Assembly: GCA_028023455.1 (NCBI GenBank) | Contig: JAQFVV010001034.1 | Coordinates: 62,001 to 126,000 of the forward strand | Origin: Epiperipatus broadwayi | Taxonomy: Eukaryota; Onychophora; Udeonychophora; Euonychophora; Peripatidae | Direction of reading: 5' to 3' | DNA: 64,000 nucleotides | Part shown: piece after piece, positions 23,538 through 34,445 of the stretch | Layout: every line of letters starts with the position of its first letter | Numbering within the stretch: position 1 is the first letter of the stretch | The notes under the pieces: generated by a model | Told to the model about the DNA's origin: nothing | Seen by the model: only the letters and a program-made list of their open reading frames with translations | Databases searched by the model: none | Position numbers and translations under genes: made by a program

Positions 23538-23795
23538 TATATTAAGAGAAGACTGAAGTGGAGTTGGGTTGGACATATTGCTAGAAGAGATGATAATAGA
23601 TGGACAATTGAAATCTTAAACTGGATTACAAGAGATTGTAAAAGACCCAGAAAGAGACCACATGTGAGATGGATGGATGAAATAAGTGTGCAGAAGTGAT
23701 GTGGAGAAGAGAAGTTAAAGATCGGAGATGTATTGAACTTGGAGAGACTTTCATCCTGCAGTGGATTGGTAATAGTTGATGATGATGGTGATGAA
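23538..23795 (+). mobile_element. RTE-like LINE, 3' end only
   Basis: About 260 bp of the RTE 3' end on the plus strand, from the RLKWSWVGHI-type region to the gttgatgatgatggtgatga tail. It is strongly 5'-truncated. Confidence 0.9.
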
Positions 23796-23872
23796 TAAAC
23801 TATAGTCTGTAATAAAATAAAAGTATAAAATCTTTTTACATGCATTGTAAAAAAAGCATCCAAACTTTAGTT

Positions 23873-24040
23873 TTCCTGAAGGTTTGTGATGATGGTGTTC
23901 TAGTTGTATTTTTATATTGAACTATTTCCACCTTCTAATATGTGTATTGAATGCCTTTAGAAAAATTTAACTTTATTTAAATAATTCAAATACATTCAAC
24001 TGTTAATAAATAGCACATCAGTCCAATATAAAAATACAAG
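23873..24040. mobile_element. Penelope-type terminal region, partial
   Basis: The left end of the family (cctgaaggtttgtgatgatg, then gttctagttgtatttttata and the ttcaactgttaata stretch) is followed directly by a scrap of the right end (agtccaatataaaaatacaa), as if the middle was deleted. Confidence 0.6.
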
Positions 24041-24365
24041 CATTGGTTATATTTTTACAAAAAGTCTATATTTACAAATGAGTAAAGAGATATTAAAAAA
24101 AGAATGGGAAAAAGTATTTAAGTTAATGCGGTATTATGAATGAGATCAAGTTCCAAGTAGTCATAAAAATATCTGGTAGTTTATGGATTTGGCCTCTAGT
24201 ATTTAGTTTTTTAGAGTGTTGTACAGTTGTGAAGTGTGGGTTAGAGATTAGGTAGTGCCTATAAACTAGTATCAAAGGAATAAAGGTAATGGTTCTTATG
24301 ATGAAAAAAATGCCTCTACATATTCTATCAATGAAGCTAATTATTACCTGTGTATATGGATAACC

Positions 24366-24420
24366 GGGGAATTCCTCTAGGAAGTGTTACAGGACTTATC
24401 TTGTTATTGCTAGATCAATA
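24366..24420 (+). pseudogene. Possible CR1/Jockey-type RT scrap
   Basis: A short frame reads GIPLGSVTGLILLLLLDQ, which resembles the RT block usually written GVPQGSVLGPLLF in CR1 and Jockey LINEs. The preceding 300 bp may belong to the same remnant but shows no further motif. Chance similarity is possible. Confidence 0.3.
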
Positions 24421-24611
24421 AAATAGCTTTCATTTGAATTCCCAAGAAAAATATCACCAAAATTAAAATAAAATAATATTATATAAATAAATTTAAGATT
24501 AAAACAGGCAAAACTCACTATACGTATTGCCACACACAGCAAGCTAGAATAATCAATGGATGCCAGAAGGCTTGTGCATAAAATCCCCATCTAGTGCCTA
24601 CTAATTCAATA

Positions 24612-24652
24612 TCCCCAGATTAGTTTCTGGCTTATGGCCTTCATCAATGAGG
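24612..24652 (-). ncRNA. Mutated hammerhead-like core (left arm)
   Basis: Minus strand: CCTCA, TTGATGA (first core C changed to T), AGGC-CATAA-GCCA, GAAA, CTAATC (GUC changed to AUC). The core change predicts loss of activity. Confidence 0.35.
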
Positions 24653-25190
24653 AGCCTTGGATCTGAGTGCACTGCACCTAGATTTTAGGATCTAATGCAA
24701 CCCTCCAGCAAACACCTTTTTACCTCTATTTAACTACAAAACTATGAGTGATCTTAGGATCTAATGCAACCCTCCAGCAACCACCCTTTTACCTCCATTT
24801 AACTACAAAACTATGAGTCTTAAACTGAAAACACCTTAATGTTTTCAATGCAAGCCCATTAGCTTATATAGTCATATGGGTCTGAACCCAGTTCAACACC
24901 CATACATTTTGGTGTCTTTGGTTTTTTAATAACCACAGCCACCAATATCATGTGATGTTTATTGGCTTAAAACTAATCATGCCTAATAGGATATTGGTGG
25001 CTGTGGTTATATGGGTGCTGAACTAGGTTCCGACCCATATGATTATATAATCTAATGGGCTTGGATTGAAAACATTAAGGTGTTTTCAGTTTAAGACTCA
25101 TAGTTTTGTAGTTAAATGGAGGTAAAAGGTGGTTGCTGGAAGGTTGCATTATATCCTAAGATTTAGATGTGTGCTCTCAGATCCAAAGCT

Positions 25191-25230
25191 TCTCACTGAT
25201 GAAGGCCACAAGCCAGAAACTAGTCTGGGG
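25191..25230 (+). ncRNA. Hammerhead-like ribozyme (right arm)
   Basis: Stem I 5' TCTCA (25191-25195), CTGATGA (25196-25202), stem II AGGC-CACAA-GCCA with three G-C pairs (first pair A-A), GAAA (25216-25219), stem III AC/GT with loop TA, triplet GUC ending at 25225, stem I 3' TGGGG (25226-25230). An outer CCAA/TTGG pairing across an internal loop extends stem I, as is usual in natural type I hammerheads. Confidence 0.55.
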
Positions 25231-25411
25231 ATATTGGATGAGTAGGCACTAGATAGGGATTTTATGCACAACTCTTCTGCCATCCATTGATTACTCTGGA
25301 TTGCTGTTTGTGGCAATACGTATAGTGAGTTTTGCCTGTTTTAACAACAGTTATACGCAAGCATAAGAGGGGATGGTCATGTGATGTTTATTGGCTTAAA
25401 TTTAAGGTTAA

Positions 25412-25728
25412 TAAATTTTGTAAAAAATAATTGATTTTATTCTAAAATTTTTTAGTATTTTGTTTTTGTGAATCAATTCAGAATCTTCTACTATATCTAA
25501 TATTCCAATGCAATAAAAGAGCAATATAATGACTGTATATTACCCATTGTGGTATAGATAGGTTAGAATTAACAATGTGATATTGAAAATAAGAACATAG
25601 ATGAATGAACTACTGATGTCTGATAGAATTAGAGACGGACCAGACTAAACTAATTTTAGTAGATGTAGGAAGAGAGTGTATGTTTTTATGGATGAGGTGT
25701 GATGTGAAAAGTCAAATATTTGGGTAGG
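25412..25728. other. A+T-rich spacer left of the LTR element
   Basis: About 320 bp without a recognised feature. Confidence 0.5.
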
Positions 25729-25732
25729 AAAT

Positions 25733-28260
25733 TATAACGGACGGAATGATGACCACTAGCCCCAAAAGTTGATAACGCCAGATATAACGGACGGAATGAT
25801 TACAACTAATCCCAAACATTGCAAAAAACAGATGTAATGGATAGTCAGCTAACTTGCAGACTGTACTACTATGCAGATGTAGCATTATGGTTTGGGGATA
25901 AGTTAATATGCTGTAATTCATTACCCCTAATGAAACAATCTGCCTACCAGGCTTAGAAGGGAAAAAAGTTGCATTCAACTATGTTCAGACTGTGGGTCAT
26001 CTGATAGAATGCTAATGAGAACCCAATGAAATGCTTAACCAATGATTGCATACCCTTTAATTGACTAACTCTATCCCTATTTAATAATATTAAATGCAAT
26101 TTAGATTAGTTCATCCACTTTCCCCATTTTTAATTCCGCTATGCCCTAATATTCAAGCCCAGAGAGTAATATTGCTTTTAACTCCTTTAGCAGGTATGAA
26201 CAGATACACACAGCAACACCTGCACCTATATAAGTTACAAATAGCAGTTATTATATTTGTTTTATATTCAAGCTTTTATATGATAAGAAAAATAGATGTG
26301 TGTGCATGTATAATTATTTATAAACTGTGGAATGTCAGGACAACTCAATAAACCAGAGATTGGAATAATACAAACTCTCAAACACTCATTAACAAAAATA
26401 AATATCAAGTATAACAACAATAGTAATGATAAAAAATATAAAAAATAATAATAATCATATGTACGTGTCACATGTGAACCTCTACCATTTTACTAATTAA
26501 TGATTATTATAATCCAACCCTTATACCCATGGTAGAAATCCACATATGTCACTCATTCTCTACAAATCATAACTATATAGAAAAATAAACTTTAGTTATT
26601 TAATATCATTGAGATGCTAGCTAGCTAAATTATATATATTTGCAGATGTTAATAACCTATTTAACAAGTTTCCCAATTTATATATATGATAGATACAGAT
26701 ACTAGTTGATTAGTCAAACATGCTGGAAAATATATGTACAAGGTTAATAACAAAATAAAACATAATATGTATTCTGTATAAGTGTTGTAATTTAACCTAT
26801 GAAAATAAATTTAGATAATGTAACCTCAATATTTATGTGGATAACCTGATGTGAAGCAGGTGAACCTAAATTTTATTTACAATGAAAAAATAAAAATATC
26901 AAAATGAATAATCCCCCCTTTTCATCTTTGCTAATTCTGAAAAATGAGGCTTCAGCATCAGAGTGTGAAAATATAACAGATAACAAGACTTAAAAAAAAA
27001 AAAACAACAAAAATTTACAATATTGATTCTTTGATTAAAAAAAAATTGTAATTGGAACAAAGTTCATAAAAATCATCATAATAGAAGTAATCGTAGTTGA
27101 TATTTAGGCAAGTTCTTCAAAGCAGTTTCACTTAGTAAATCATTTTCCTTAGCAAGGATAGATAGGTACAATGGTGTCTCCTGTAGTTGTGTTTAATGGC
27201 AAACACCTTGATCCTCATTTGATTTACCATAAAGTATTCCAATCCTTGTTTACTTTGGACTGCAGGCATCTTCTTGTGGGTTTACAATAAAGTAGAAAAA
27301 TATATATATAGATATAGAGGTTTAATGCAGCTGGTAGGAAATACCATGACGCACAATAGCATGTTTTGCTCTAGCCCATCTTCATATTAAAGTACAATTT
27401 AATAGGTATTTGTAATCATAAATTTATATCAGATAATATGGAAGTGCTATATATATATATTAAGAAAATTATTTCATTTTTCTTTCTTTTTCAATTTTCA
27501 GCAGATTAATTTTCATTATTCTTTTTGAAAAAATTTAAAATAGTAAAAAGAAATATACTCCAACAACTTTTAAAACACAATTTAATTATTTAAGAATTTA
27601 TCACTTATTCTTACTTCTTATTTTACTTCCTTTCCTCTGAATTTGGTAAACTTTTAATTACAACATTTGACTTTTAAAAATGTTTATAATTTAAATAAAA
27701 GAAAAAGCAAAACTCCATTTTAGCGTTCTAAATTTTACTTTAAATGACTGTCTATTGTTGTAGCTGCTATCTCTTTTGATAAGAAGAACGATTTGTAAAA
27801 GTTTCTATTTTTATATAAAAGGCTGAGAATGCTGATATTTTAAACTGCCTATTGTTTAAATTCATTTAGATTTTTATATGTATTGTTTAAATACATTTCA
27901 TTTATTATAAATAAAAAAAATAAAATAATAAAATCAGTTTTATTTTCACACACATGTCCACCAATTAACTTCAGGCTATCCTTAATTCATTTAACTATAA
28001 ATTAATATTCAATTTTAAATAAAAAAAATACATTACAGTTTATTTAATCAAATAGTTTATATATATATACAATATTACTTTGTAAAATATTGATCATATT
28101 TTATTTTATAATAAAATAATCTATTGTGCATTATATGTATATATGTAATAAATAATAAACAAATGATCTTCCCATTATTAATATAAATTCCAAATGGATT
28201 GGGTTCAATAACTAGGCTTGATCTTTCTAGGAATGTGTGCATTGTAAGCTACCCTTTACA
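25733..28260 (-). repeat. 3' LTR (2528 bp)
   Basis: Direct repeat of 31696-34259. It begins (plus strand) tataacggacggaatgatga and ends gctaccctttaca. Near its plus-strand start the ataacggacggaatgat block is repeated after about 48 bp, giving a small tandem at the U5 end. The open frames inside (25712-25978, 26094-26351, 26268-26471) resemble no known protein, and I take them as chance frames in LTR sequence. At 2.5 kb the LTR is long for this class. Confidence 0.9.
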
Positions 28261-28274
28261 ACCCCTTCTCCTTA
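28261..28274 (-). promoter_or_regulatory. Polypurine tract
   Basis: On the element strand AAGGAGAAGGGGT lies immediately before the TGTAAAGG start of the 3' LTR. This is the expected position and composition for the primer of plus-strand DNA synthesis. Confidence 0.85.
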
Positions 28275-28815
28275 CAGGGTTAGAATTTTAATCTGTCATG
28301 AAAATTTTAACACTTCAAAGTTTGCATTTGAAGTTTGATGGTTTTTTTTTCACACTAATATAAGAAGGGTAGTGAAACCTTATTTTACTGTTTTTTACAC
28401 TCAACTACACAAATTGCTTTCTATTCTTCTCTACTCACTCTCATGAAATACTTTTCAAGGTAGGGTTCAAACATAGGTTATTTTTTTTAAAACTAATGAT
28501 GGTTATGTTTTGAGCACACTAATAAAAATGTGTTTCTGTTTCAGATAGCACATATTTTTTTCTATCCTGCTTCTATTGAGTCTTATTGGATTTCCTTTGA
28601 GGACTAATAGAAGATTGGAGCAACCATCACTTAGTGAGGTTTAACTCTTTTAAATAAAGTGGCTCTAAAGTATCCTAATATTTGCTTTGGCATTCGTTAG
28701 GGAATACTCTCATCATAATTTTTAACCTAACTTCATAATATCTAATTTTTTTTTTTTTACTTATCAACATTCATTTTTTTTTCCCACACATCAGTTGAGT
28801 ATGACAATTCTACAA
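28275..28815. other. LTR-element 3' untranslated region
   Basis: Between the integrase stop (28819) and the polypurine tract I see about 540 bp with T-rich runs and no env-like or other open frame. Confidence 0.5.
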
Positions 28816-28818
28816 TTA

Positions 28819-29217
28819 CTAAGATTGTCCATAGTATGGTTTCATAATTCGGGTATTATATGTGCCCCTAACTTGTCCTTCCATATCCAACCAAAATGCA
28901 TTAGGACTCAATTGTTTAACTATTGTGTAAGGTCCTTCATATAGATCTTAAAACTTACTGTATTTATTTTCAATTTGCTTACTAACATGATGGGTTTTTA
29001 TTAAAACTTGATCTCCTACTTTGAAAGTATATGGAGTTCCAGTCTTATTTTTGTTCCTTTTATTGGCCTTACTTACCAATCGAAGATATGCTTTCTGCAC
29101 ATTTTCCTCCATACTACTTTGTTTATATCTAGTCATAGGTTCATATTTAGTGAACAACATGGGAATTGATTGATTAAAATGTAGCTCAATGGGTGTGAAT
29201 CCAGTGGATTCATTCAT
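28819..29217 (-). pseudogene. Integrase C-terminal remnant (Ty3/Gypsy-like)
   Basis: The open part (29217 down to 28948, 89 codons) begins MNESTGFTPIELHF, the motif that follows the integrase catalytic core in Ty3/Gypsy elements, and ends in the C-terminal domain with VGDQVLIKTHHVS. A TAA stop at about 28945 interrupts the next motif, LYEGPYTI, after which the frame stays readable to a natural-looking stop at 28819, with GTYNTRIMKPYY near the end. The HHCC zinc finger and DDE core that should precede it are missing. The protein would insert element cDNA into chromosomal DNA. The premature stop and the lost core make it non-functional. Confidence 0.85.
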
Positions 29218-29257
29218 AAGTTGATATAATTAACTATCTTATCTATCTTTCCTACCC

Positions 29258-29288
29258 TTTTTTTTTTTTTTTCAAATTTTTTTTTTTT

Positions 29289-29330
<42 letters not shown>
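29258..29330. repeat. Poly-T runs followed by (AT)n
   Basis: Two long T runs, then about 18 AT dinucleotides, inside the LTR element between the two integrase-like remnants. This is a likely site of replication or recombination slippage. Confidence 0.9.
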
Positions 29331-29331
<1 letters not shown>

Positions 29332-29454
29332 ATTTGATTTATTCATTCATTTATTTCTTTTAAAAAATATATACATCTCTTGAGAATTCATCCATGGTAA
29401 AAAGTCCATTTTATGTGTCCAAAGTTGCATCATTTGAAGTCCTTCCCTTATTAT

Positions 29455-29560
29455 GTACTTTTTCTTTTAAGTACTGTCATTTATATGCCTCATAAATGTG
29501 AAGGGTCCTTCATACATGTTACATAACTTATGGAACTGAAAACCTTTCTGTTTGATGAAC
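29455..29560 (-). pseudogene. Second integrase C-terminal-like scrap
   Basis: On the element strand a frame reads KLCNMYEGPFTFMRHINDST, which parallels LYEGPYTI in the remnant at 28819-29217. It lies directly downstream of the gag-like sequence. Two copies of the same domain in tandem, with no polymerase between them, suggest that the interior was assembled by recombination or template switching between related elements. Confidence 0.5.
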
Positions 29561-29633
29561 TGCAACATGGTCATTTCTATTCTCATCATATAATTTTCTA
29601 TGTTTTGATCATCTTATTGATTATGGAAAGACT

Positions 29634-30419
29634 CTAATTTCCATAATGCACAGCTAAGACGATCACATTCACCAATTTCTTTAATGCCTTCAACAATGGC
29701 ATTTGTAGTGTGACAGTTTTCTCCTGAGAAAGCTGTTTGAACTTGTAACAATCCATCCTTGTTATTGCTATTATGCTCCAAATGTCATGTCTGAAAAGCA
29801 TTTTATTCTTGTTTCGATGGTAAACATGAATGTGCCTCAATGATCTCAAATATGAGTCCAAATCATTTACCACTGAATCTTCTTTCATATACTCTATCAT
29901 GACATCTTCAGAGTATGATGTGTCATCGACTCCTATGGCTTCATCATTTAACTCGGAATCAATCTTGAAACCTTGTGATCTTTGTATCACTTCAATATTG
30001 AGAGTATCATTCAATTGCTTTTCTCTCAACTTAAATTCAGTATATTGAGTACTTGAATTAGTCTGGGTTTGTTGTGTTTCAACAACTAATGTACCCTTAC
30101 TCAGTTGGGATTCAGTGATTCCAAACCTCTGAACAATGGTTTTATCTAAGCATTTTAGTTTTTGTCCTAAGGTTTCTATCTCCGTATTTTGTTTGGTAAA
30201 ATTTTGCTCCAACTCCATATGGATAATTTGTATTTCCATCTGAACTTCATCTTGGTGCCTCCGTTGATTTTCACGCACTTCTTCCTTAAAATTTTCTTGA
30301 TTCCTGCATACCTCATCATATTTTGCATTCAATTGTTCCATGACACTGGATTTAAAATCATCTAATCGCTGTTGGCATTTTGTATTTTTTTCATCAATTT
30401 CATTCTTCATCTCCAACAT
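29634..30419 (-). CDS. Gag-like coiled-coil protein, second frame
   Basis: A 261-codon frame rich in E, K, Q and N. Residues about 1-130 form a long predicted coiled coil (MKNEIDEKNTKCQQRLDDF, then repeated EEVRENQ-type heptads). An acidic stretch (GVDDTSYSEDVMIEYMKED) follows around 160-180. I see no CCHC zinc knuckle and no capsid signature. It lies about 13 bp from the end of the frame at 30433-31071 in a different phase, so the two probably were one gag-like gene broken by an indel. Coiled-coil N-terminal regions occur in the Gag of some animal Ty3/Gypsy elements, but this identification rests mainly on position. It could be a decayed structural gene or an accessory frame of a non-autonomous element. 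Confidence 0.5.
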   Translation of the reverse strand: MLEMKNEIDEKNTKCQQRLDDFKSSVMEQLNAKYDEVCRNQENFKEEVRENQRRHQDEVQMEIQIIHMELEQNFTKQNTEIETLGQKLKCLDKTIVQRFGITESQLSKGTLVVETQQTQTNSSTQYTEFKLREKQLNDTLNIEVIQRSQGFKIDSELNDEAIGVDDTSYSEDVMIEYMKEDSVVNDLDSYLRSLRHIHVYHRNKNKMLFRHDIWSIIAITRMDCYKFKQLSQEKTVTLQMPLLKALKKLVNVIVLAVHYGN

Positions 30420-30432
30420 CCCTTGCTTCAGC

Positions 30433-31071
30433 TCAATATTGTCTTTCTGAACATATTCTAATTTTAATCTTCAGACAACTTAATTTCAACATTATCAATT
30501 TTTTTTCCATTTGTTCTTTCATATCATTCACATCCTTCTTCAATTCTTTTATTTTATTTATATCAGCCTTGGTTGCCATATTCTCCAACTTACTATTTAT
30601 ATCACTTTTCATTTCATCAGCCTTGATTGCCATATTCTCCATCTTACTATTCATATCACTATTCATATTCTCCATCTTGGTTGCCATATCACTCTTAATT
30701 TCCATGATTGCTTGGATTAGTTGTGCCAATGCTGTAGGGTCTTGAATAGCTTGAGTTACTCCTACTTCAGGCATTTGAATAATCTCACTGGGAGGAATCA
30801 TCTGAATTTGAGAAACTGTTTGACTCCTTTCTGGCATTTGTGGGGATTGTTCTACTTCCAGAATAGACCCCCCAGGTATCTGAATCATCATAGATTCTAT
30901 CTTATTACTGGTAGTATCATCTACCATCTCACTGTCACTATCATTTTCCCCTATCTCCAAATGTTTTGATTCCATATTACTTAATTGCTTACCACTTCTG
31001 GTTATCATTAAATATTTATTTATTTGCAAACTATTTATAAAATATTTATTTATGAAACTATAAATAATCAC
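30433..31071 (-). CDS. Gag-like coiled-coil protein, N-terminal frame
   Basis: A 212-codon frame, the first after the leader. The real start is probably Met22, just before ITRSGKQLSN, because the residues before it are A+T-derived and because MITRSG-like starts are seen in Gag of related animal elements. An acidic segment (GENDSDSEMVDD) is followed by a P/Q-rich region and then by a repeat of about 14-21 residues (KSDMATKMENMNSDM, NSKMENMAIKAD, NSKLENMATKAD), a coiled coil. The last 25 residues look like read-through after a frameshift into the second frame. The protein would be the structural particle component if this is gag. I see no protease motif. Confidence 0.5.
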   Translation of the reverse strand: MIIYSFINKYFINSLQINKYLMITRSGKQLSNMESKHLEIGENDSDSEMVDDTTSNKIESMMIQIPGGSILEVEQSPQMPERSQTVSQIQMIPPSEIIQMPEVGVTQAIQDPTALAQLIQAIMEIKSDMATKMENMNSDMNSKMENMAIKADEMKSDINSKLENMATKADINKIKELKKDVNDMKEQMEKKLIMLKLSCLKIKIRICSERQY

Positions 31072-31512
31072 ATGCCACAGTGCATCATGCCACTCCCAAC
31101 CATTGCATTTATCTTTACCTTTTTTTTAATAGACCTACTTTTAGCCTATGTCCTTTTACATGCCTAACTCTACTATTTTATTATCAATTATTAATCACTT
31201 AACTATTTATCATCGGTCTGTTTATTGTCCAATCCTTTATATTTCCAATTTACACTCAATACTTTAGATCTCTTATTGAAAATTGATTCTAGTTTATGTG
31301 ATCTATTATCACTATTACTATTATTTTAGATGAAAGTGCTAGCTGTTTGTCATGTGTATAAGTTCATTTGGGTTTATGTTGATAGAAAAATATAAAATGA
31401 AATGTGCTTTAACATTTTTTTAAAAAAAAAATTTAAATGCCAGTCCAATGGCTGGACTTCCTTTACAATTAGAGTATATTCATACTCAACATACTGGATA
31501 TACATTTGGATA

Positions 31513-31693
31513 CCTCTATCAACTGTAATATCTTCATGCCTAACACATTGCGTCAGATATAACTATTAGTAAATACACTCCTCTATCAACTGTAATATCT
31601 TCATGCTTACCACGTTGCACACCAGATATACCCATTGGTAAATACACTCCTCTATCAACTGTAATATCTTAATGCCTACCATGTTGGGTGCCA
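31513..31693 (-). repeat. Tandem leader repeat including the primer-binding site
   Basis: A unit of about 67-69 bp (plus strand cctctatcaactgtaatatc, then a block related to the primer-binding site, then aaatacact) occurs three times, starting at 31513, 31580 and 31649. The rightmost unit contains the site next to the 5' LTR. The other two carry diverged versions (gttgcacaccagatat and attgcgtcagatat). Confidence 0.8.
31681..31693 (-). promoter_or_regulatory. Primer-binding site
   Basis: On the element strand TGGCACCCAACAT starts two bases after the 5' LTR end. It begins with TGG, complementary to a tRNA CCA end, and resembles the common TGGCGCCCAAC class. I cannot assign the exact tRNA. Confidence 0.8.
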
Positions 31694-31695
31694 GA

Positions 31696-34259
31696 TATAA
31701 CGGACTGAACGATGACCACTAGCCCCAAAAGTTGATGATACCAGATATAACGGACGGAATGATTACAACTAATCCCAAACATTGCAAACACCAGATGTAA
31801 TGGATGGTCAACTAACTTGCAGACTGTACTACTATGCAGATGTAGCAATATGGTGTGGGGATAAGTTAATATGCTCTAATTTATTACCTCTAATGAAACA
31901 ATCTGCAAAGACCTCCCAGGTTTAGAAGGGAAAAAAGTTGCATCCGACTATGTTCAGACTGGGTCATCTGATAGAATGCTAATGAGAGCCCGATGAAATG
32001 CTTAACCAATGATTGCGTACCCTTTAATTGACTAACTCTATCCCTATTTAATAATATTAAATGCAATTTAGGTTAGTTCATCCACTTTCCCCATGTTTAA
32101 TTCCGTTATGCCCTAATATTCAAGCCCAGAAAGAATATTGCTTTTAACTCCTTTAGCAGGTATGAACAGATATACACAGCAACACCTGCACCTATATATA
32201 AGTTACAACTAGCAGTATTTATATTTGTTTTATATTCAAGCTTTTATATGATAAGAAAAATAGATGTGTGCATGCATAATTATTTATAAACTGTGGAATG
32301 TCAGGACAACTCAATAAACCAGAGATTGGAATAATACAAACTCTCAAACACTCATTAACAAAAATAAATATCAAGTATAACAACAATAGTAATGATAAAA
32401 AATATAAAAAATAATAATAATCATATGTACATGTGTCACATGTGAACCTCTACCATTTTACTAATTAATGATTATTATAATCCAACCCTTATACCCATAG
32501 TAGAAATCCACCTATGTCACTCATTCTCTACAAATTATAATTATATAGAAAAATAAACTTTAGTTATTTAATATCATTGAGATGCTGGCTAGCTAAATTA
32601 TATATATTTGCAGATGTTAATAACCTATTTAACAAGTTTCCCAATTTATATATATATGATAGAGACAGATACTAGTTGATTAGTCAAACATACTGGAAAA
32701 TATATGTACAAGGTTAATCACAAAATAAAACATATAATATGTATTCTGTATAAGTGTTGTAATTTAACCTATGAAAATAAATTTAGATAAATTTAGATAA
32801 TCTTACCTCAATATTTATGTGGATAACCTCATGTAAAGCAGGTGAACCTAAATTTTATTTACAATGAAAATATCAAAATATCAAAATGAATAATCCCCCC
32901 TTTTCTTCTTTGCTAATTCTGAAAAATGAGGCTTCATCATCAGAGTGTGAAAATACAACAGATAACAAGACTTAAAAAAATAAATAAAAAAATAAACAAA
33001 AATTTACAATATTGATTCTTTGATTAAAAAAAAATGTAATTGGAACAAAGTTCATAAAAATCATCATAATAGAAGTAGTAGTAGTTGATATTTAGGCAAG
33101 TTGTTCTTCAAAGCAGTTTCACTTAGTAAATCATTTTCCTTAGCAAGGATAGATAGGTACAATGGTGTCTCCTGTAGTTGTGTTTAATGGCAAACACCTT
33201 GATTCTCATTTGATTCACCATAAAGTATTCCAATCCTTATTCCAATCCTTGTTTACTTTGGACTGCAGGCATCTTCTTGTGTGTTTACAATAAAGTAGAA
33301 ATATATATAGATATAGAGGTTTAATGCAGCTGGTCGGAAATACCATGATGCACAATAGCATGTTTTGCTCTAGCCCACTTTCATATTAAAGTACAATTTA
33401 ATAATTATATGTAATCATAAATTTATATCAGATAATATAGAAGCGCCATATATATATATTAAGAAAATTATTTCATTTTTTTTTCTTTTCCAATTTTCAG
33501 CAGATGAATTTTCGTTATTCTTTTTGAAAAAATTTAAAATAGTAAAAAAAAAAATACTCCATCAACTTTTAAAACACGTTTTAATTATTTAAGAATTTAT
33601 CACTTATTCTTACTTCTTATTTTACTTCCTTTCCTCTGAATTTAGTAAACTTTTAATTACAGCATTTGACTTTTAAAAATGTTTATAATTTAAATAAAAG
33701 AAAAAGCAAAACTCCATTTTAGCATTCTAAATTTTACTTTAAACGACTGTCTATTGTTGTAGCTGCTATCTCTTTTGATAAGAAGAACGATTTGTAAAAA
33801 GTTTCTATTTTTATATAAAAGGCTGAGAATGCTGATATTTTAAACTGCCTATTGTTTAAATTCATTTAGATTTTTATATGTATTGTTTAAATACATTTTA
33901 TTTATTATAAATAAAAAAAAGTAAAATAATAAAATCAGTTTTATTTTCACACACATGTGTCCACCCAATTAACTTCAGGCTATCCTTAATTCATTTAACT
34001 ATAAATTAATATTCAATTTTAAATAAAAAAATATACATTACAGTTTATTTAATGAAATAGTTTATATATATATACAATATTACTTTGTAAAATATTGATC
34101 GTATTTTATTTTATAATAAAATAATATATTGTGCATTATATGTATATATGTAATAAATAATAAACAAATAATCTTCCCATTATTAATTCCAAATGGATTG
34201 GGTTCAATAACTAGGCTTGATCTTTTTAGGAATGTGTGCATTGTAAGCTACCCTTTACA
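31696..34259 (-). repeat. 5' LTR (2564 bp)
   Basis: Direct repeat of 25733-28260, with scattered substitutions and small indels (for example an extra taaatttaga near 32792 and an extra ccttattccaat near 33235). It would carry the element promoter on the minus strand. I could not pick a convincing TATA box in such A+T-rich DNA. Confidence 0.9.
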
Positions 34260-34445
34260 AAATATTGAAATTTATTTCGCCGTGAGTTATTCTATAATGC
34301 TTGAAAATGGATGATATGCATTTATAAATATGAAATAAGATTTTGATAAAACTATAATTATTTATGTGCAAATAAATGTATATGGAGACCACACCATCAT
34401 ATTCAAAAATAATTAAGAGCCATCTTATTTCAAAATATTTTATTA

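Larger units (their letters stand above)
24489..25411. mobile_element. Long foldback of the ribozyme family, 14 bp TSD
   Basis: The element (about 24503-25397, 895 bp) is flanked by aaatttaagattaa (24489-24502) and aaatttaaggttaa (25398-25411), a 14 bp target duplication with one change. Its two arms are inverted copies of each other. The left arm (from 24503) has an extra internal direct duplication of about 66 bp around 24699-24795 (the aggatctaatgcaaccctcc block twice). The right arm ends at about 25340. An unpaired tail of about 57 nt with gcataagagg and catgtgatg follows. A similar tail-like catgtgatgtttattggctt also lies in the loop (about 24953). The right arm has a well-formed hammerhead-like core; the left-arm copy is mutated. 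Confidence 0.85.
25729..34263 (-). mobile_element. Ty3/Gypsy-like LTR retrotransposon, long LTRs, defective
   Basis: An 8.5 kb minus-strand element (25733-34259) with two LTRs in direct orientation. The 4 bp aaat at 25729-25732 and 34260-34263 is the target duplication. On the element strand the LTR starts TGTAAAGG and ends CCGTTATA, an imperfect 8 bp terminal inverted repeat. The primer-binding site lies two bases inside the 5' LTR and the polypurine tract abuts the 3' LTR. The interior is only about 3.4 kb: gag-like coiled-coil sequence and integrase C-terminal remains are present, but protease, reverse transcriptase and RNase H were not found. The LTRs differ at only a few positions per hundred in stretches I compared, so insertion is moderately recent while the interior was already defective. 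Confidence 0.9.

Noticed and set aside
25712-26471. Open frames of 67-88 codons inside the 3' LTR
   Set aside because: They are not conserved in frame with the same ends in the other LTR and have no domain. Chance frames in LTR DNA.
30380-30969. Plus-strand frames of 69-121 codons opposite the gag-like gene
   Set aside because: They mirror the coiled-coil codon repeats of the minus-strand frame and have no identity of their own.
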